Of a stretch of DNA of 64,000 bases, positions 40,300 through 48,778 are shown piece after piece. A program made the position numbers and the translations under genes. How positions within the stretch are numbered: position 1 is the first letter of the stretch; each line of letters opens with the position of its first letter. This DNA comes from Burkholderiales bacterium 8X (GTDB lineage Bacteria > Pseudomonadota > Gammaproteobacteria > Burkholderiales > Burkholderiaceae_C), in contig LR732703.1 of the NCBI GenBank assembly GCA_902506565.1, forward strand, positions 3,516,256 to 3,580,255, given 5' to 3'. The notes beneath the pieces are model-generated. The model did no database searches, was not told the origin of the DNA, and saw only the letters and a list, made by a program, of their open reading frames with translations.

Positions 40300-40521
40300 A
40301 TGAAGTACTTCGCCGCGCTCGCGTTCCTCGGCATCCTGGCCAGCCTCGGGGCGGCGCTCTTCTACATGCTCAAGGACGGGCGCGAGGGGCGTGCCAAGAG
40401 TGGCGGCATGGCCCGGGCCCTGACCTTCCGGATCGGGATCTCGGTTCTGCTCTTCGTCTGCCTTCTGGTGAGCTGGAAGCTGGGGTACATCCAGCCCGGT
40501 GGGCTGCCGATCGGCAAGTAG
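40300..40521 (+). CDS. DUF2909 twin-transmembrane protein
   Basis: A 73-residue inner-membrane protein with two helices (FAALAFLGILASLGAALFYM and FRIGISVLLFVCLLVSWKLG) joined by a basic loop. It matches the small DUF2909 family found beside oxidase genes in Betaproteobacteria. It is the only plus-strand gene within the cox locus and is convergent with coxC over a shared terminator. Function unknown. Confidence 0.85.
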   Translation: MKYFAALAFLGILASLGAALFYMLKDGREGRAKSGGMARALTFRIGISVLLFVCLLVSWKLGYIQPGGLPIGK

Positions 40522-40547
40522 GCTGTGCTCGTTCCACAGCCGCCATG

Positions 40548-40573
40548 AAAAAAGCGCCTTGCGGCGCTTTTTT
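40548..40573. terminator. Bidirectional intrinsic terminator
   Basis: The inverted repeat AAAAAAGCGCC / GGCGCTTTTTT with loop TTGC lies between the convergent DUF2909 and coxC genes. T runs are present in both directions, so it can end both transcripts. Confidence 0.92.
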
Positions 40574-40595
40574 TTCGTGCCGTGATGCTCGCTGC

Positions 40596-41477
40596 TCAAA
40601 GCCAGTAGACCAGGAAGTACAGGCCCAGCCAAACCACGTCCACGAAGTGCCAGTACCAGGCCGCGCCTTCGAAGCCGAAATGCCTTTCCGAGGTGAAGTG
40701 GCCCTTGCGAAGGCGCAAGGTGATGAAGAGCAGCATCAGCATGCCGATGAACACGTGCAGGCCGTGGAAGCCGGTCAGCATGAAGAAGGTCGAGCCATAG
40801 GCGCCCGAGCTGAGCTTGAGGTTCAGCTCGGTGTAGAGATGGTGGTATTCGTAGCCCTGCACGCCCAGGAAGATCACGCCGAGCAGCACCGTGAGCCACA
40901 TGAAACGGACCGCCTGCGCCCGGTGGTCGGCACGCAGGGCATGGTGCGCGATGGTGAGCGTCACGCCAGAGCTCAGCAGCAGCGCCGTGTTGATGGTCGG
41001 CAGCCAGAACGGGCCCACGGTCTGGAACGGCTCGACGATGTCGGCCGGGGAGCCGGTGGCGCCAGCCGCCACGCTCGGCCACACTGCCTTGAAGTCAGGC
41101 CAGAGCAAGGCGTTTTCGAGACTTCCGAGGGCCGGCAGCGAGTGCGTGCGGGTCCACCACAAAGCCGTGAAAAAGGCGCCGAAGAACATGACTTCCGAGA
41201 AGATGAACCAGCTCATGCTCCAGCGGAAGGACAGGTCGACCTTGCTGCCATAGCGGCCGCTTTCGCTTTCGGCGACCGACTGGCGGAACCAGACGAAGAG
41301 CGTGGCCAGCCAGACCACCATGCCGAGTGCGAGCACGTAGGACGCCCACACGTGGCCGTTGATCCATTGGGCAGCACCGAAGATCACGAAGAGCAGCCCG
41401 GTCGCCGCCATGACGGGGAACGCCGAAGGTCCGGGCACGAAGTAGTAAGGCGCGCTGCCGTGGGTGGTTGAACTCAT
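40596..41477 (-). CDS. coxC: Cytochrome c oxidase subunit III
   Basis: The third core subunit of the heme-copper oxidase, polytopic in the inner membrane. The 293-residue protein has the family blocks SWFIFSEVMFFGAFFTALWW, INTALLLSSGVTLTIAHHAL, LGVIFLGVQGYEY and GFHGLHVFIG, and ends HFVDVVWLGLYFLVYWL. A terminator follows, so the SURF1-ctaA-ctaB-SCO genes probably have their own promoter. Confidence 0.97.
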   Translation of the reverse strand: MSSTTHGSAPYYFVPGPSAFPVMAATGLLFVIFGAAQWINGHVWASYVLALGMVVWLATLFVWFRQSVAESESGRYGSKVDLSFRWSMSWFIFSEVMFFGAFFTALWWTRTHSLPALGSLENALLWPDFKAVWPSVAAGATGSPADIVEPFQTVGPFWLPTINTALLLSSGVTLTIAHHALRADHRAQAVRFMWLTVLLGVIFLGVQGYEYHHLYTELNLKLSSGAYGSTFFMLTGFHGLHVFIGMLMLLFITLRLRKGHFTSERHFGFEGAAWYWHFVDVVWLGLYFLVYWL

Positions 41478-41546
41478 TTCGGTTCTGGCTTTCTTTCTCG
41501 ACTCAAAACTGGATGGGGTGGCGTCACTCGTTATCCGGCGCGACGC

Positions 41547-41756
41547 CTAGGCGACGACCACGAACTTCACGAAAAGCACCAGCGCCACGACGAACAACAC
41601 CACCGCCACGAGGCCGACCGCGATGATGTGCAGCGGCGTCAGCTTGGCGATGTCTTCCTGGTAGGCGCTGTTCTTTCGAACCCCGAAGAAACCCCAGGCC
41701 ACCGCCTTGACGGTCCGGAGCAGGTTTCCCTTGCGGGCAGGCTGTTCCAGCGTCAT
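41547..41756 (-). CDS. DUF2970 small membrane protein
   Basis: A 69-residue protein with a basic N terminus, a VKAVAWGFFGVRK segment and one C-terminal helix (IIAVGLVAVVLFVVALVLFV). It matches the DUF2970 family typically found between ctaG and coxC. Its ATG overlaps the ctaG stop (ATGA), so it is translationally coupled. Role unknown, presumably oxidase assembly. Confidence 0.85.
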   Translation of the reverse strand: MTLEQPARKGNLLRTVKAVAWGFFGVRKNSAYQEDIAKLTPLHIIAVGLVAVVLFVVALVLFVKFVVVA

Positions 41757-42376
41757 GACCGCGGCTCCGTGGGCAGCACGAGGTTGTTGGCCACCGGCGC
41801 GGCCGGCGTCTTGCCGCCGACCTCGAAGAAGGTGTACGACAAGGTGATGGTCTTGACGTCCTTGGAGATCTTCGGATCGATCACGAAGGCCACCGGCCAT
41901 TGTTTCTTTTCGCCGGCTTCGAGCGTGTACTGGTTGAAGCAGAAGCACTCGAGCTTGTTGAAGTACGGCGCTGCCTGCTGGGGCGCATAGCTCGGGATCG
42001 CCTGCGCCGCCATGCGACGGTTCTGCACGTTCTGGAATTCGTACATCACCGTGTTCAATTCGCCCGGATGGACCTGCAGCGACCGCAGAGCCGGCTTGAA
42101 CTCCCAAAGGCCACGCACGTTGGCGTCGAATTCGACGGTGATGGTCCGGCTGGTATCGACCTGCGAGTTGGTGGGCACCCGGACGTTCTTGCCGCCGGAC
42201 GCGCCACCGGGGACTTCGAGTTCGGACAAGGCCAGGATGTTGATGCCCGTCATCTCGCAGATGGCGCGGTACATGGGGACCAAGGCATAGCCGAAGGCGA
42301 ACATGCCGGCCGCGACCACGGCCAACTTGCCCACCATGCGGATGTTTTCGCGGCGAAGGCGCTCTGTAAAACTCAT
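41753..42376 (-). CDS. ctaG: Cytochrome c oxidase assembly protein CtaG/Cox11
   Basis: A copper chaperone that builds the CuB centre of CoxA. The 207-residue protein has one N-terminal helix (VGKLAVVAAGMFAFGYALVPMY) and a periplasmic Ig-like domain with the copper motif CFCF in FNKLECFCFNQ. It starts four bases after the tiny gene that follows coxA. Confidence 0.96.
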   Translation of the reverse strand: MSFTERLRRENIRMVGKLAVVAAGMFAFGYALVPMYRAICEMTGINILALSELEVPGGASGGKNVRVPTNSQVDTSRTITVEFDANVRGLWEFKPALRSLQVHPGELNTVMYEFQNVQNRRMAAQAIPSYAPQQAAPYFNKLECFCFNQYTLEAGEKKQWPVAFVIDPKISKDVKTITLSYTFFEVGGKTPAAPVANNLVLPTEPRS

Positions 42377-42380
42377 GGCG

Positions 42381-42491
42381 TCAGCGGCCGAGCCACACCA
42401 TCCGGACGATGAAGCCGATGAAGAAGATCACCGCGATCGAGGCCAGCACCAGCCCCATCCGACGGTTGTTCTTCTTCTGCTCGGGCGTCAT
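42381..42491 (-). CDS. Tiny cytochrome oxidase assembly protein
   Basis: A 36-residue membrane protein (MTPEQKKNNRRMGLVLASIA then a hydrophobic helix ending VWLGR). It lies exactly between coxA and ctaG. The ATG at 42491 is 7 bases from GAGG. An ATG at 42497 would add two residues but leaves no room for a ribosome site. Similar tiny proteins are annotated as oxidase assembly proteins in Burkholderiales. It is short enough to be missed by ordinary gene finders. Confidence 0.8.
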   Translation of the reverse strand: MTPEQKKNNRRMGLVLASIAVIFFIGFIVRMVWLGR

Positions 42492-42517
42492 GGCCATGCC
42501 TCGTTCGCCTGGAAGGA

Positions 42518-44149
42518 TCAGCCGACGATGCGGGTCGCCGTCGGATCGAGGCGGGGCGGGTTCTCGAAGGTGTGGAACGGCGCCGGAGACGGCACTTCCC
42601 ACTCGAGGCCCTCGGCTCCTTCCCATGGCTTTTGCGGCGCCTTCTCGCCCTTGCCCATCATGTTCGGCAGGACGATGAAGAAGAAGAAGTAGACCTGCGC
42701 CAGACCGAAGGCGAACGCGCCGACGGATGCCACCGCATTGAAGTCGGCGAACTGCATCGGATAGTCCGCATAGCGCCGCGGCATGCCGGCCAAGCCGAGG
42801 AAGTGCATCGGGAAGAAGGTGACGTTGAACGAGATCAGCGACCACCAGAAGTGGACCTTTCCGCGGGTCTCGTTGTACATCACGCCCGTCCACTTGGGCG
42901 CCCAGTAGTAGTAGCCGGCGAACATCGCGTAGAGCGAGCCCGCGACCAGCACGTAGTGGAAGTGCGCCACGACGTAGTAGGTGTCCTGGGCCTGGATGTC
43001 GATCGGCGCGATCGCCAGGATCAGCCCGGTGAAGCCGCCCATGGTGAACACGAAGATGAAGCCGACCGCGAACAGCATCGGCGTCTCGAAGGTCATCGAG
43101 CCCTGCCACATGGTGGCGATCCAGTTGAAGATCTTCACGGCGGTGGGCACCGCGATCAGCATGGTCGCGTACATGAAGAACAGCTGGCCCGTGACCGGCA
43201 TGCCGGTCGTGAACATGTGGTGCGCCCACACGATGAACGACAGGATGGCGATCGAGGAGGTGGCGTACACCATCGAGGCATAGCCGAAGAGCCGCTTGCG
43301 GGCGAAGGCCGGAACGACCTGGCTGATGATGCCGAAGGCCGGCAAGATCATGATGTAGACCTCGGGGTGGCCGAAGAACCAGAAGATGTGCTGGTACATC
43401 ACCGGATCGCCGCCGCCGGCCGGATTGAAGAAGCTGGTGCCGAAATGCCGATCGGTCAGCGTCATGGTGATGGCGCCTGCCAGCACCGGCATCACCGCGA
43501 TCAGCAGGTAGGCGGTGATGAGCCAGGTCCAGCAGAACATCGGCATCTTCATCAGCGTCATGCCGGGTGCGCGCATGTTGAGGATGGTCACGATGATGTT
43601 GATCGAACCCATGATGGACGAGGCGCCCATGATGTGCATCGCGAAGATGCCGGCGTCCATCGACGGACCCATCTGAAGCGTGAGCGGCGCGTAGAGCGTC
43701 CAGCCTGCCGCCGGCGCACCGCCCGGCATGAAGAACGAACCGACCAGCATCAGCGCCGCCGGAATCAGCAGCCAGAAGCTGAAGTTGTTCATCCGCGCGA
43801 AGGCCATGTCCGACGCGCCGATCTGCAGCGGGATCATCCAGTTCGCGAAGCCGACGAAGGCCGGCATGATGGCGCCGAACACCATGATGAGACCGTGCAT
43901 CGTGGTGAACTGGTTGAAGAGTTCGGGGTTCACCAACTGCAGCCCCGGCTGGAACAGCTCGGCGCGGATCATGAGAGCCAGCACTCCGCCCACCATCAGC
44001 ATGGTGAAGGAGAAGAGCAGGTAGAGCGTTCCGATGTCCTTGTGATTGGTCGCGTAGACCCAGCGGCGCCAGCCGGTCGGCGTGTCGTGATGTTCGTCGT
44101 GGGCGTGATCGCCGTGCGCGTGACCGTGGGGATCGAGGACTGCACTCAT
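42518..44149 (-). CDS. coxA: Cytochrome c oxidase subunit I
   Basis: The catalytic subunit with heme a, heme a3 and CuB. The 543-residue polytopic protein shows the heme a ligand in FTTMHGLIMVFG, the His-Tyr pair in FWFFGHPEVYIMILP, the CuB pair in FIVWAHHMFTTG, and the a3/a histidines in YYVVAHFHYVLV. The Glu of the D/E pathway is in GHPEVY. Before the first helix there is a His-rich N terminus with seven His in residues 8-21. Confidence 0.98.
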   Translation of the reverse strand: MSAVLDPHGHAHGDHAHDEHHDTPTGWRRWVYATNHKDIGTLYLLFSFTMLMVGGVLALMIRAELFQPGLQLVNPELFNQFTTMHGLIMVFGAIMPAFVGFANWMIPLQIGASDMAFARMNNFSFWLLIPAALMLVGSFFMPGGAPAAGWTLYAPLTLQMGPSMDAGIFAMHIMGASSIMGSINIIVTILNMRAPGMTLMKMPMFCWTWLITAYLLIAVMPVLAGAITMTLTDRHFGTSFFNPAGGGDPVMYQHIFWFFGHPEVYIMILPAFGIISQVVPAFARKRLFGYASMVYATSSIAILSFIVWAHHMFTTGMPVTGQLFFMYATMLIAVPTAVKIFNWIATMWQGSMTFETPMLFAVGFIFVFTMGGFTGLILAIAPIDIQAQDTYYVVAHFHYVLVAGSLYAMFAGYYYWAPKWTGVMYNETRGKVHFWWSLISFNVTFFPMHFLGLAGMPRRYADYPMQFADFNAVASVGAFAFGLAQVYFFFFIVLPNMMGKGEKAPQKPWEGAEGLEWEVPSPAPFHTFENPPRLDPTATRIVG

Positions 44150-44183
44150 CTTGGTTCCTTAGCTTTCTTCGTGCAAACGGGCT

Positions 44184-45353
44184 TTACTTGCCGCGCTGCG
44201 CCAGCACTTCGGCCGGTTGGACCAGCTGGCCGGTCTTGTTCGACCAGCTGTTCTTGGTGTAGCTCACGACTGCGGCGATGTCGGTATCGCTCAGCTGCTT
44301 CCAGGCGGGCATGGCGCCGTTGTTCTGGCCGTTGAGCAGAACGTGGATCTGCTTGCTGTGGTCGGCGTCGAGCACCACGGCCGCGCCGTCGAGGGGCTTG
44401 ATCGGACCGGCGCCCTTGCCGTTGGCCTGGTGGCAGGCCGCGCAGTTGGCCGCGTAGACCTTCTCGCCGCGAGCGAGGAGTTCGGGCAGCGCCCAGACCT
44501 TGGCCGGATCGTCCTGCTTGGCGGCGGCTTCCTTGCGCTTGCCGTCGACCCAGCCGGTGTAGTCGGCTGCGGCGACCACCTTCACGTGGATGGGCATGTA
44601 GGCGTGCTCCTTGCCGCAGAGCTCCTGGCACTGGCCGTAGTAGTCGCCCACCTTCTCGGCACGGAACCAGGTGTCGCGCACGAAGCCGGGAATCGCGTCC
44701 TGCTTGACGCCCAGCTGCGGCACGGCGAAGGCGTGGATCACGTCGTTGGCCGTGGTGATGATGCGAACCTTGGTGTTCACCGGCACCACCAGCGGGTTGT
44801 CGACCTTGAAGAGGTAGTCGTTCGGCACGTCGCCCTTGGCGCCAGCATCGGACATCGCGCGGTGCGAGCTGTCGAGCGTCGAGATGAAGGCTAGGCCCTC
44901 GCCTTCGCCCTTGATGTAGTCGTAGCCCCACTTCCACTGGTAGCCGGTCGCCTTGATGGTGAGGTCGGCATTGGTGGTGTCCTTCTGGGCGACCAGCACC
45001 TTGGTGGCCGGCAAGGCCATCAGGATGACGATGATGAAGGGGACGATGGTCCAGATGACCTCGACCACCACCGATTCGTGGAAGTTGGCCGCCTTGTGGC
45101 CGACCGACTTGCGGTGCTTCCAGATCGAATAGAACATCACCGAGAACACGGCGACGAAGATCACCGTGCACAGGATCATCATCGCGTTGTTGAGGAAGTG
45201 CTGCTCCTGCGAGATCTTGGTGACGCCGACGGGCAGGTTGAGCTGTCGCACCGAAGGGCCGCCGGGCAGATCGTTGACTGCATGCGCCGCACTGCTCAGC
45301 GCCGCGCCGGCCGCCAGCAGCAGGTTCGCCGGCTTGTACCAATTGCTCTTCAT
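44184..45353 (-). CDS. coxB: Cytochrome c oxidase subunit II with C-terminal cytochrome c domain
   Basis: The CuA subunit that receives electrons. The 389-residue protein has a signal peptide (LLLAAGAALSSAAHA), two helices and the CuA site in GQCQELCGKEHAYM. A fused C-terminal class I cytochrome c follows, with CxxCH in AANCAACHQANGKGAGP and a later Met ligand (AMPAWKQL). The ATG at 45353 lies 8 bases after GAAGAAG; the GTG at 45362 is an alternative. The fused heme domain makes this a caa3-like subunit. Confidence 0.96.
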   Translation of the reverse strand: MKSNWYKPANLLLAAGAALSSAAHAVNDLPGGPSVRQLNLPVGVTKISQEQHFLNNAMMILCTVIFVAVFSVMFYSIWKHRKSVGHKAANFHESVVVEVIWTIVPFIIVILMALPATKVLVAQKDTTNADLTIKATGYQWKWGYDYIKGEGEGLAFISTLDSSHRAMSDAGAKGDVPNDYLFKVDNPLVVPVNTKVRIITTANDVIHAFAVPQLGVKQDAIPGFVRDTWFRAEKVGDYYGQCQELCGKEHAYMPIHVKVVAAADYTGWVDGKRKEAAAKQDDPAKVWALPELLARGEKVYAANCAACHQANGKGAGPIKPLDGAAVVLDADHSKQIHVLLNGQNNGAMPAWKQLSDTDIAAVVSYTKNSWSNKTGQLVQPAEVLAQRGK

Positions 45354-45418
45354 CGTGTTCACTTCTTCAATTTTCAGTTAACCCACCGGCCCAGCCACTC
45401 GCCCCGCGCCAGGGCCTC

Positions 45419-45895
45419 TCAAGCGCCGCGCAGGGCCATGCGAATCTCGCGCGCCAGCTCTGCCCGCAGCTCCGGACGCACGTAGCGCCCGACCCGGACC
45501 GAGCGGCCCTGGCCCGACACTTCGATCAACGAACGATCGCTGACCTGAGGTTCGATGCGCACTTGGTGCGGGAGGAACTCCGCACGTTCGTAGCGACCGC
45601 CATTTTCGAGCTCGACGACCAGGCGGCCGCCCTGCAGCGCGATCTTTTCGCCATCGGTCGCGTGGCGCGCATAGAGCACGAACGCGAACCCGACAGCGGC
45701 CAATTCGAGCCAGGCGAACGGCAACACCAGAAGTGCGCCGTGCAGCCAGAAGAAGGTACCGATTCCGATCGACACCACGCACAGCGACGCGTACAGCCAG
45801 AGCATCTGGCTCGGCGTTACCGAGCAGTTCCGCTTCAGGAACCAGTGGATGGACTGGCCGGAGACGGTGGCAAAACGAAACACGGAATTCGACAC
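45419..45895 (-). CDS. DUF2244 membrane protein
   Basis: A 158-residue protein with two adjacent helices near the middle (LWLYASLCVVSIGIGTFFWL and ALLVLPFAWLELAAVGFAFV) and a soluble C-terminal part. It matches the DUF2244 family, which is often found upstream of coxB. No ATG fits. GTG codons at 45895 and 45883 are possible, so the start is uncertain. It reads into the coxB gene after 65 bases. Confidence 0.82.
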   Translation of the reverse strand: MSNSVFRFATVSGQSIHWFLKRNCSVTPSQMLWLYASLCVVSIGIGTFFWLHGALLVLPFAWLELAAVGFAFVLYARHATDGEKIALQGGRLVVELENGGRYERAEFLPHQVRIEPQVSDRSLIEVSGQGRSVRVGRYVRPELRAELAREIRMALRGA

Positions 45896-46018
45896 GGGCG
45901 AGTTCAGCAAATCGGTGCGTCGATCGCTGTCAAACCCATGTCCGACAGGCCTCGATTCACGGGACCATACCCGTGGCTTCACGCAGCCGCGAATTGTAGC
46001 GGCAAGACAATGGCTCAC

Positions 46019-46936
46019 TCAGGCTCCGGGGCGGCCGCGCTGCAGCATGGTGCGCATCTCGCGCAGCGACACGGCGCTTTCGGCGGCGAGGGCGACGCGG
46101 GGTGCCGGCTTGAAGGCATGCCCATAGATGATCTCGAAGGTCAGGCCGATCCGCCGGGGGTCGTCTCCGGCCGGCGCGGACTCCTGCAAGCCGCGGCACA
46201 GTTCGGCCCGCCAGGCCCGGCCCCGCAAGGCGGCGAAACGTCCGGGATGGAGATTGCGGCCGAGCGTCCTCAGCTCCGCCAGGGCTGCCTCGGGGCTCGG
46301 CCAGGTCAGGACGATGCGTTCCATGTCCATCACCGGCTCGGCGAAACCGGCATGCACCAGCATGTCGCCCCAGTCGTGCATGTCGGTAAAGGCATGGCTT
46401 GCCGGCGGCCAGCCCTTGCGCTGGTGCAATGCCCGCAGCTCGCGAACCGTGTCCGGGCCCAGGCAGGAGAACATCAGGAAGCCATCGGTGGCGACCAGGC
46501 GGTGCCAGCGGGCGATCAGCGCCTCGGGGTCGGCCGACATGTGCAGGGCCATGTTCGCCCACAGCAGGTCGACGCCCTCCTCCGGCGGTGCCTCAGGCAC
46601 CGATCCCCTGGCCTGGCCGCGCAGCGCCGACCACCAGGAGGCTTTCTTCTGCAGGCCCGCGGTCTCGGCGACCCGCTCCGGCGCGGGCTCGATCAGGTAG
46701 GCCCGGGCCTCCTTGTAGCGCTCCGCCACCGCGGCATGCGCCTCGCGGCCACCGCGCAGCGGCGACCAGTCGGCCCAGCTGCGCGGCACTGCCTTGATCC
46801 ATTGGAGCCGGTCCTGCATCCGTCGGCCGACCTCTTCGTGCAGCCAGGGCGAGCTGGAACCCGGCGCCAGCCGCTCCCAGCGCGCAGCCGCCGTCGCGTC
46901 GATGGTCGGCGGACGGTGGGCGAGGTCTGGAGGCAT
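46019..46936 (-). CDS. BioC-like methyltransferase
   Basis: A 305-residue protein related to BioC malonyl-ACP O-methyltransferases. Recognisable parts are the N-terminal IDATAAARWERL, DLLWANMALHMSADPEALIARWHRLV, and LMFSCLGPDTVRELRAL. The glycine-rich SAM motif I is not obvious: the region reads KAVPRSWADWSPLRGGREA. A biotin role is therefore uncertain, and no other bio gene is near. It is divergent from comF. Confidence 0.78.
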   Translation of the reverse strand: MPPDLAHRPPTIDATAAARWERLAPGSSSPWLHEEVGRRMQDRLQWIKAVPRSWADWSPLRGGREAHAAVAERYKEARAYLIEPAPERVAETAGLQKKASWWSALRGQARGSVPEAPPEEGVDLLWANMALHMSADPEALIARWHRLVATDGFLMFSCLGPDTVRELRALHQRKGWPPASHAFTDMHDWGDMLVHAGFAEPVMDMERIVLTWPSPEAALAELRTLGRNLHPGRFAALRGRAWRAELCRGLQESAPAGDDPRRIGLTFEIIYGHAFKPAPRVALAAESAVSLREMRTMLQRGRPGA

Positions 46937-46957
46937 GGCCGGCCAGTATATTGAGCG

Positions 46958-47671
46958 ATGTCCCTTCGCTTCGGCTGGCGCCGCTTCATGTCCTTGCTCG
47001 CAGAGCCGCCGAGCCAGTGCGCGATCTGCCGCAGTTGGCCTTCGCGGCCGATCTGCGATGCCTGTGTCCGGCGATTCGCGAGCCCCGTACCCCGCTGCCA
47101 GGGCTGTGCCCTGCCGCTTCCGGCCGGCGTTGCGCGCTGCGGCGCCTGCGTGGCGGAGCCGCCGCCGCTCGACGCCTGCCTGGTGGCCTGCGCCTACGCC
47201 TGGCCCTGGACCGACTGCATCGCGCAATTCAAATTCAGGCAGCAGGCGGGCTGGGCGGGCCCGTTCGCCACGCTGATGCGAAGCGCACCCTGGATCGAAT
47301 CCGCGGTGGAGCAGTGCGACCTGATCCTGCCGATGCCGCTCTTTCGAGGTCGGCTGCGAGAGCGCGGATTCAACCAGGCGCACGAGCTCGCGCGGCGCCT
47401 CGGAGCTGCCCGCAAGACCGACCCGGGCTTGCTGCTGCGGGTTCGGAACACCGCGCCGCAAAGCGGCCTGAGCCGTGCCGAGCGCCTTCTCAATCTTCAC
47501 GGCGCGTTCGCTCTCGAGCCCTTGCGCGCGAGCCAGGTACGCCAACGACGGATCGTGGTGGTCGACGATGTCATGACCAGCGGCGCCTCGTTGTTCGCGG
47601 TCGGCTCGCTCCTGAAGCGATCCGGCGCGGCGCACGTCACCGGGATCGCGCTGGCGCGCACCGAACTCTGA
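46958..47671 (+). CDS. comF: ComF family phosphoribosyltransferase-like protein
   Basis: A 237-residue ComF/GntX-type protein linked in other bacteria to DNA uptake. A zinc-finger N terminus has four cysteine pairs (CAICRSW, CDAC, CQGCALPL, CGAC). The phosphoribosyltransferase fold follows, with RERGFNQAHELAR and the PRPP loop VVVDDVMTSGAS near residue 200. No other competence genes are in the window. Confidence 0.92.
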   Translation: MSLRFGWRRFMSLLAEPPSQCAICRSWPSRPICDACVRRFASPVPRCQGCALPLPAGVARCGACVAEPPPLDACLVACAYAWPWTDCIAQFKFRQQAGWAGPFATLMRSAPWIESAVEQCDLILPMPLFRGRLRERGFNQAHELARRLGAARKTDPGLLLRVRNTAPQSGLSRAERLLNLHGAFALEPLRASQVRQRRIVVVDDVMTSGASLFAVGSLLKRSGAAHVTGIALARTEL

Positions 47672-47752
47672 CGAGCGAACGGCGGCCGCGCACCGCGTGA
47701 AACTGGCGACGCCGACTTCGCGTGCCCGCCGCGCCACGGTCCGCCTTGGGGA

Positions 47753-47776
47753 ATCTGGCGATCTGGCGATCTGGCG
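47753..47776 (+). repeat. Three tandem copies of ATCTGGCG before trmL
   Basis: Three perfect head-to-tail copies of the 8-mer ATCTGGCG end 11 bases before the trmL ATG, in the leader. No function is evident. Confidence 0.95.
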
Positions 47777-47787
47777 AAAATCCGGCC

Positions 47788-48249
47788 ATGTTCCACATCG
47801 TCCTGGTCGAGCCCGAGATTCCGCCGAACACCGGCAACGTCATTCGCCTGGCGGCCAATACCGGTTGCACCCTCCACCTGGTCGAGCCGCTCGGCTTCTC
47901 GATGGACGACCGGTTGCTCCGCCGGGCCGGCCTGGACTATCACGAATACACCGAAGTCCGACGACATGCGAGTTGGCAAGCGCTGCTGGCTGCCGAGGCG
48001 CCGCCTGCCGATCGCCAGTTCGCATTCACCACCAAAGGCAGCCGATCCGCGTTCGAGGTGAAGTTTCGGCCTGGCGACTGGCTCGTCTTCGGCTCGGAAA
48101 CCCGCGGCCTGGCACCGGAACTCCGAGATGGGTTTCCGGCAGATCAGCGATTGCGCTTGCCGATGCGTGCCGGGCAGCGCAGCTTGAACTTGTCGAACGC
48201 GGTCGCGGTGACCGTTTTCGAGGCCTGGCGGCAGAACGGCTTCGCCTGA
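47788..48249 (+). CDS. trmL: tRNA (cytidine(34)-2'-O)-methyltransferase TrmL
   Basis: A SPOUT-class enzyme that methylates the wobble base of tRNA-Leu isoacceptors. The 153-residue protein has EPEIPPNTGNVIRLAANTG near the N terminus and the knotted SAM-binding region FGSETRGLAPEL and LPMRAGQRSLNLSNAVAV. The start at 47788 (MFHIVLVEPEIPPNTG) is fixed by the family N terminus. It follows comF, as in many Betaproteobacteria. Confidence 0.95.
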   Translation: MFHIVLVEPEIPPNTGNVIRLAANTGCTLHLVEPLGFSMDDRLLRRAGLDYHEYTEVRRHASWQALLAAEAPPADRQFAFTTKGSRSAFEVKFRPGDWLVFGSETRGLAPELRDGFPADQRLRLPMRAGQRSLNLSNAVAVTVFEAWRQNGFA

Positions 48250-48259
48250 GCATCCGCCC

Positions 48260-48718
48260 TCAGGGAAACCGCCGAACCACCGATTCGGCGACACAGGCCG
48301 GCTTCTCGGCACCTTCGAGCTCGACCGTGGTTTCCCAGATCAGCTGCAGGCCGTCGTTCGCGATCGGATCGGCAGAAAGCAGCTTCATCCTCGCTCGCAG
48401 CCGGCTTCCGACCCGCACCGGCGACATGAATCGCACGCGATTGAGGCCGTAGTTGATGCTCATCCCGGTCTGGGTGACCGCCAGGGCCGAATCGAAGAAG
48501 CGCGGCAGCAGCGACAGCGTGAGAAAGCCATGTGCGATGGTGCCGCCGAAAGGCCCGGCCTTCGCGCGCTCCGGGTCCACGTGGATCCACTGGTGGTCGC
48601 CGGTGGCGCTGGCGAACTGGTCGACCTGCTCCTGGCTCACGGTCAGCCACTCGCTGGTGGCCACTTCCTGGCCGACGCAGGCGGCAAGGTCTTGCAATGT
48701 CTCGAAGGTTCTTTTCAT
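48260..48718 (-). CDS. MaoC-like (R)-specific enoyl-CoA hydratase
   Basis: A 152-residue hot-dog-fold protein of the MaoC family. The catalytic segment FASATGDHQWIHVDPERAKAG has the Asp and His (DHQWIH) of the hydratase motif, followed by FGGTIAHGFLTLSL. The likely reaction is reversible hydration of trans-2-enoyl-CoA to (R)-3-hydroxyacyl-CoA. Convergent with trmL. Confidence 0.9.
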   Translation of the reverse strand: MKRTFETLQDLAACVGQEVATSEWLTVSQEQVDQFASATGDHQWIHVDPERAKAGPFGGTIAHGFLTLSLLPRFFDSALAVTQTGMSINYGLNRVRFMSPVRVGSRLRARMKLLSADPIANDGLQLIWETTVELEGAEKPACVAESVVRRFP

Positions 48719-48778
48719 CGGATGACTTTAGCGAAGCGGAGAAGGACGCGGTGTTGCCGCCGTGACACGCGCCAAGTT

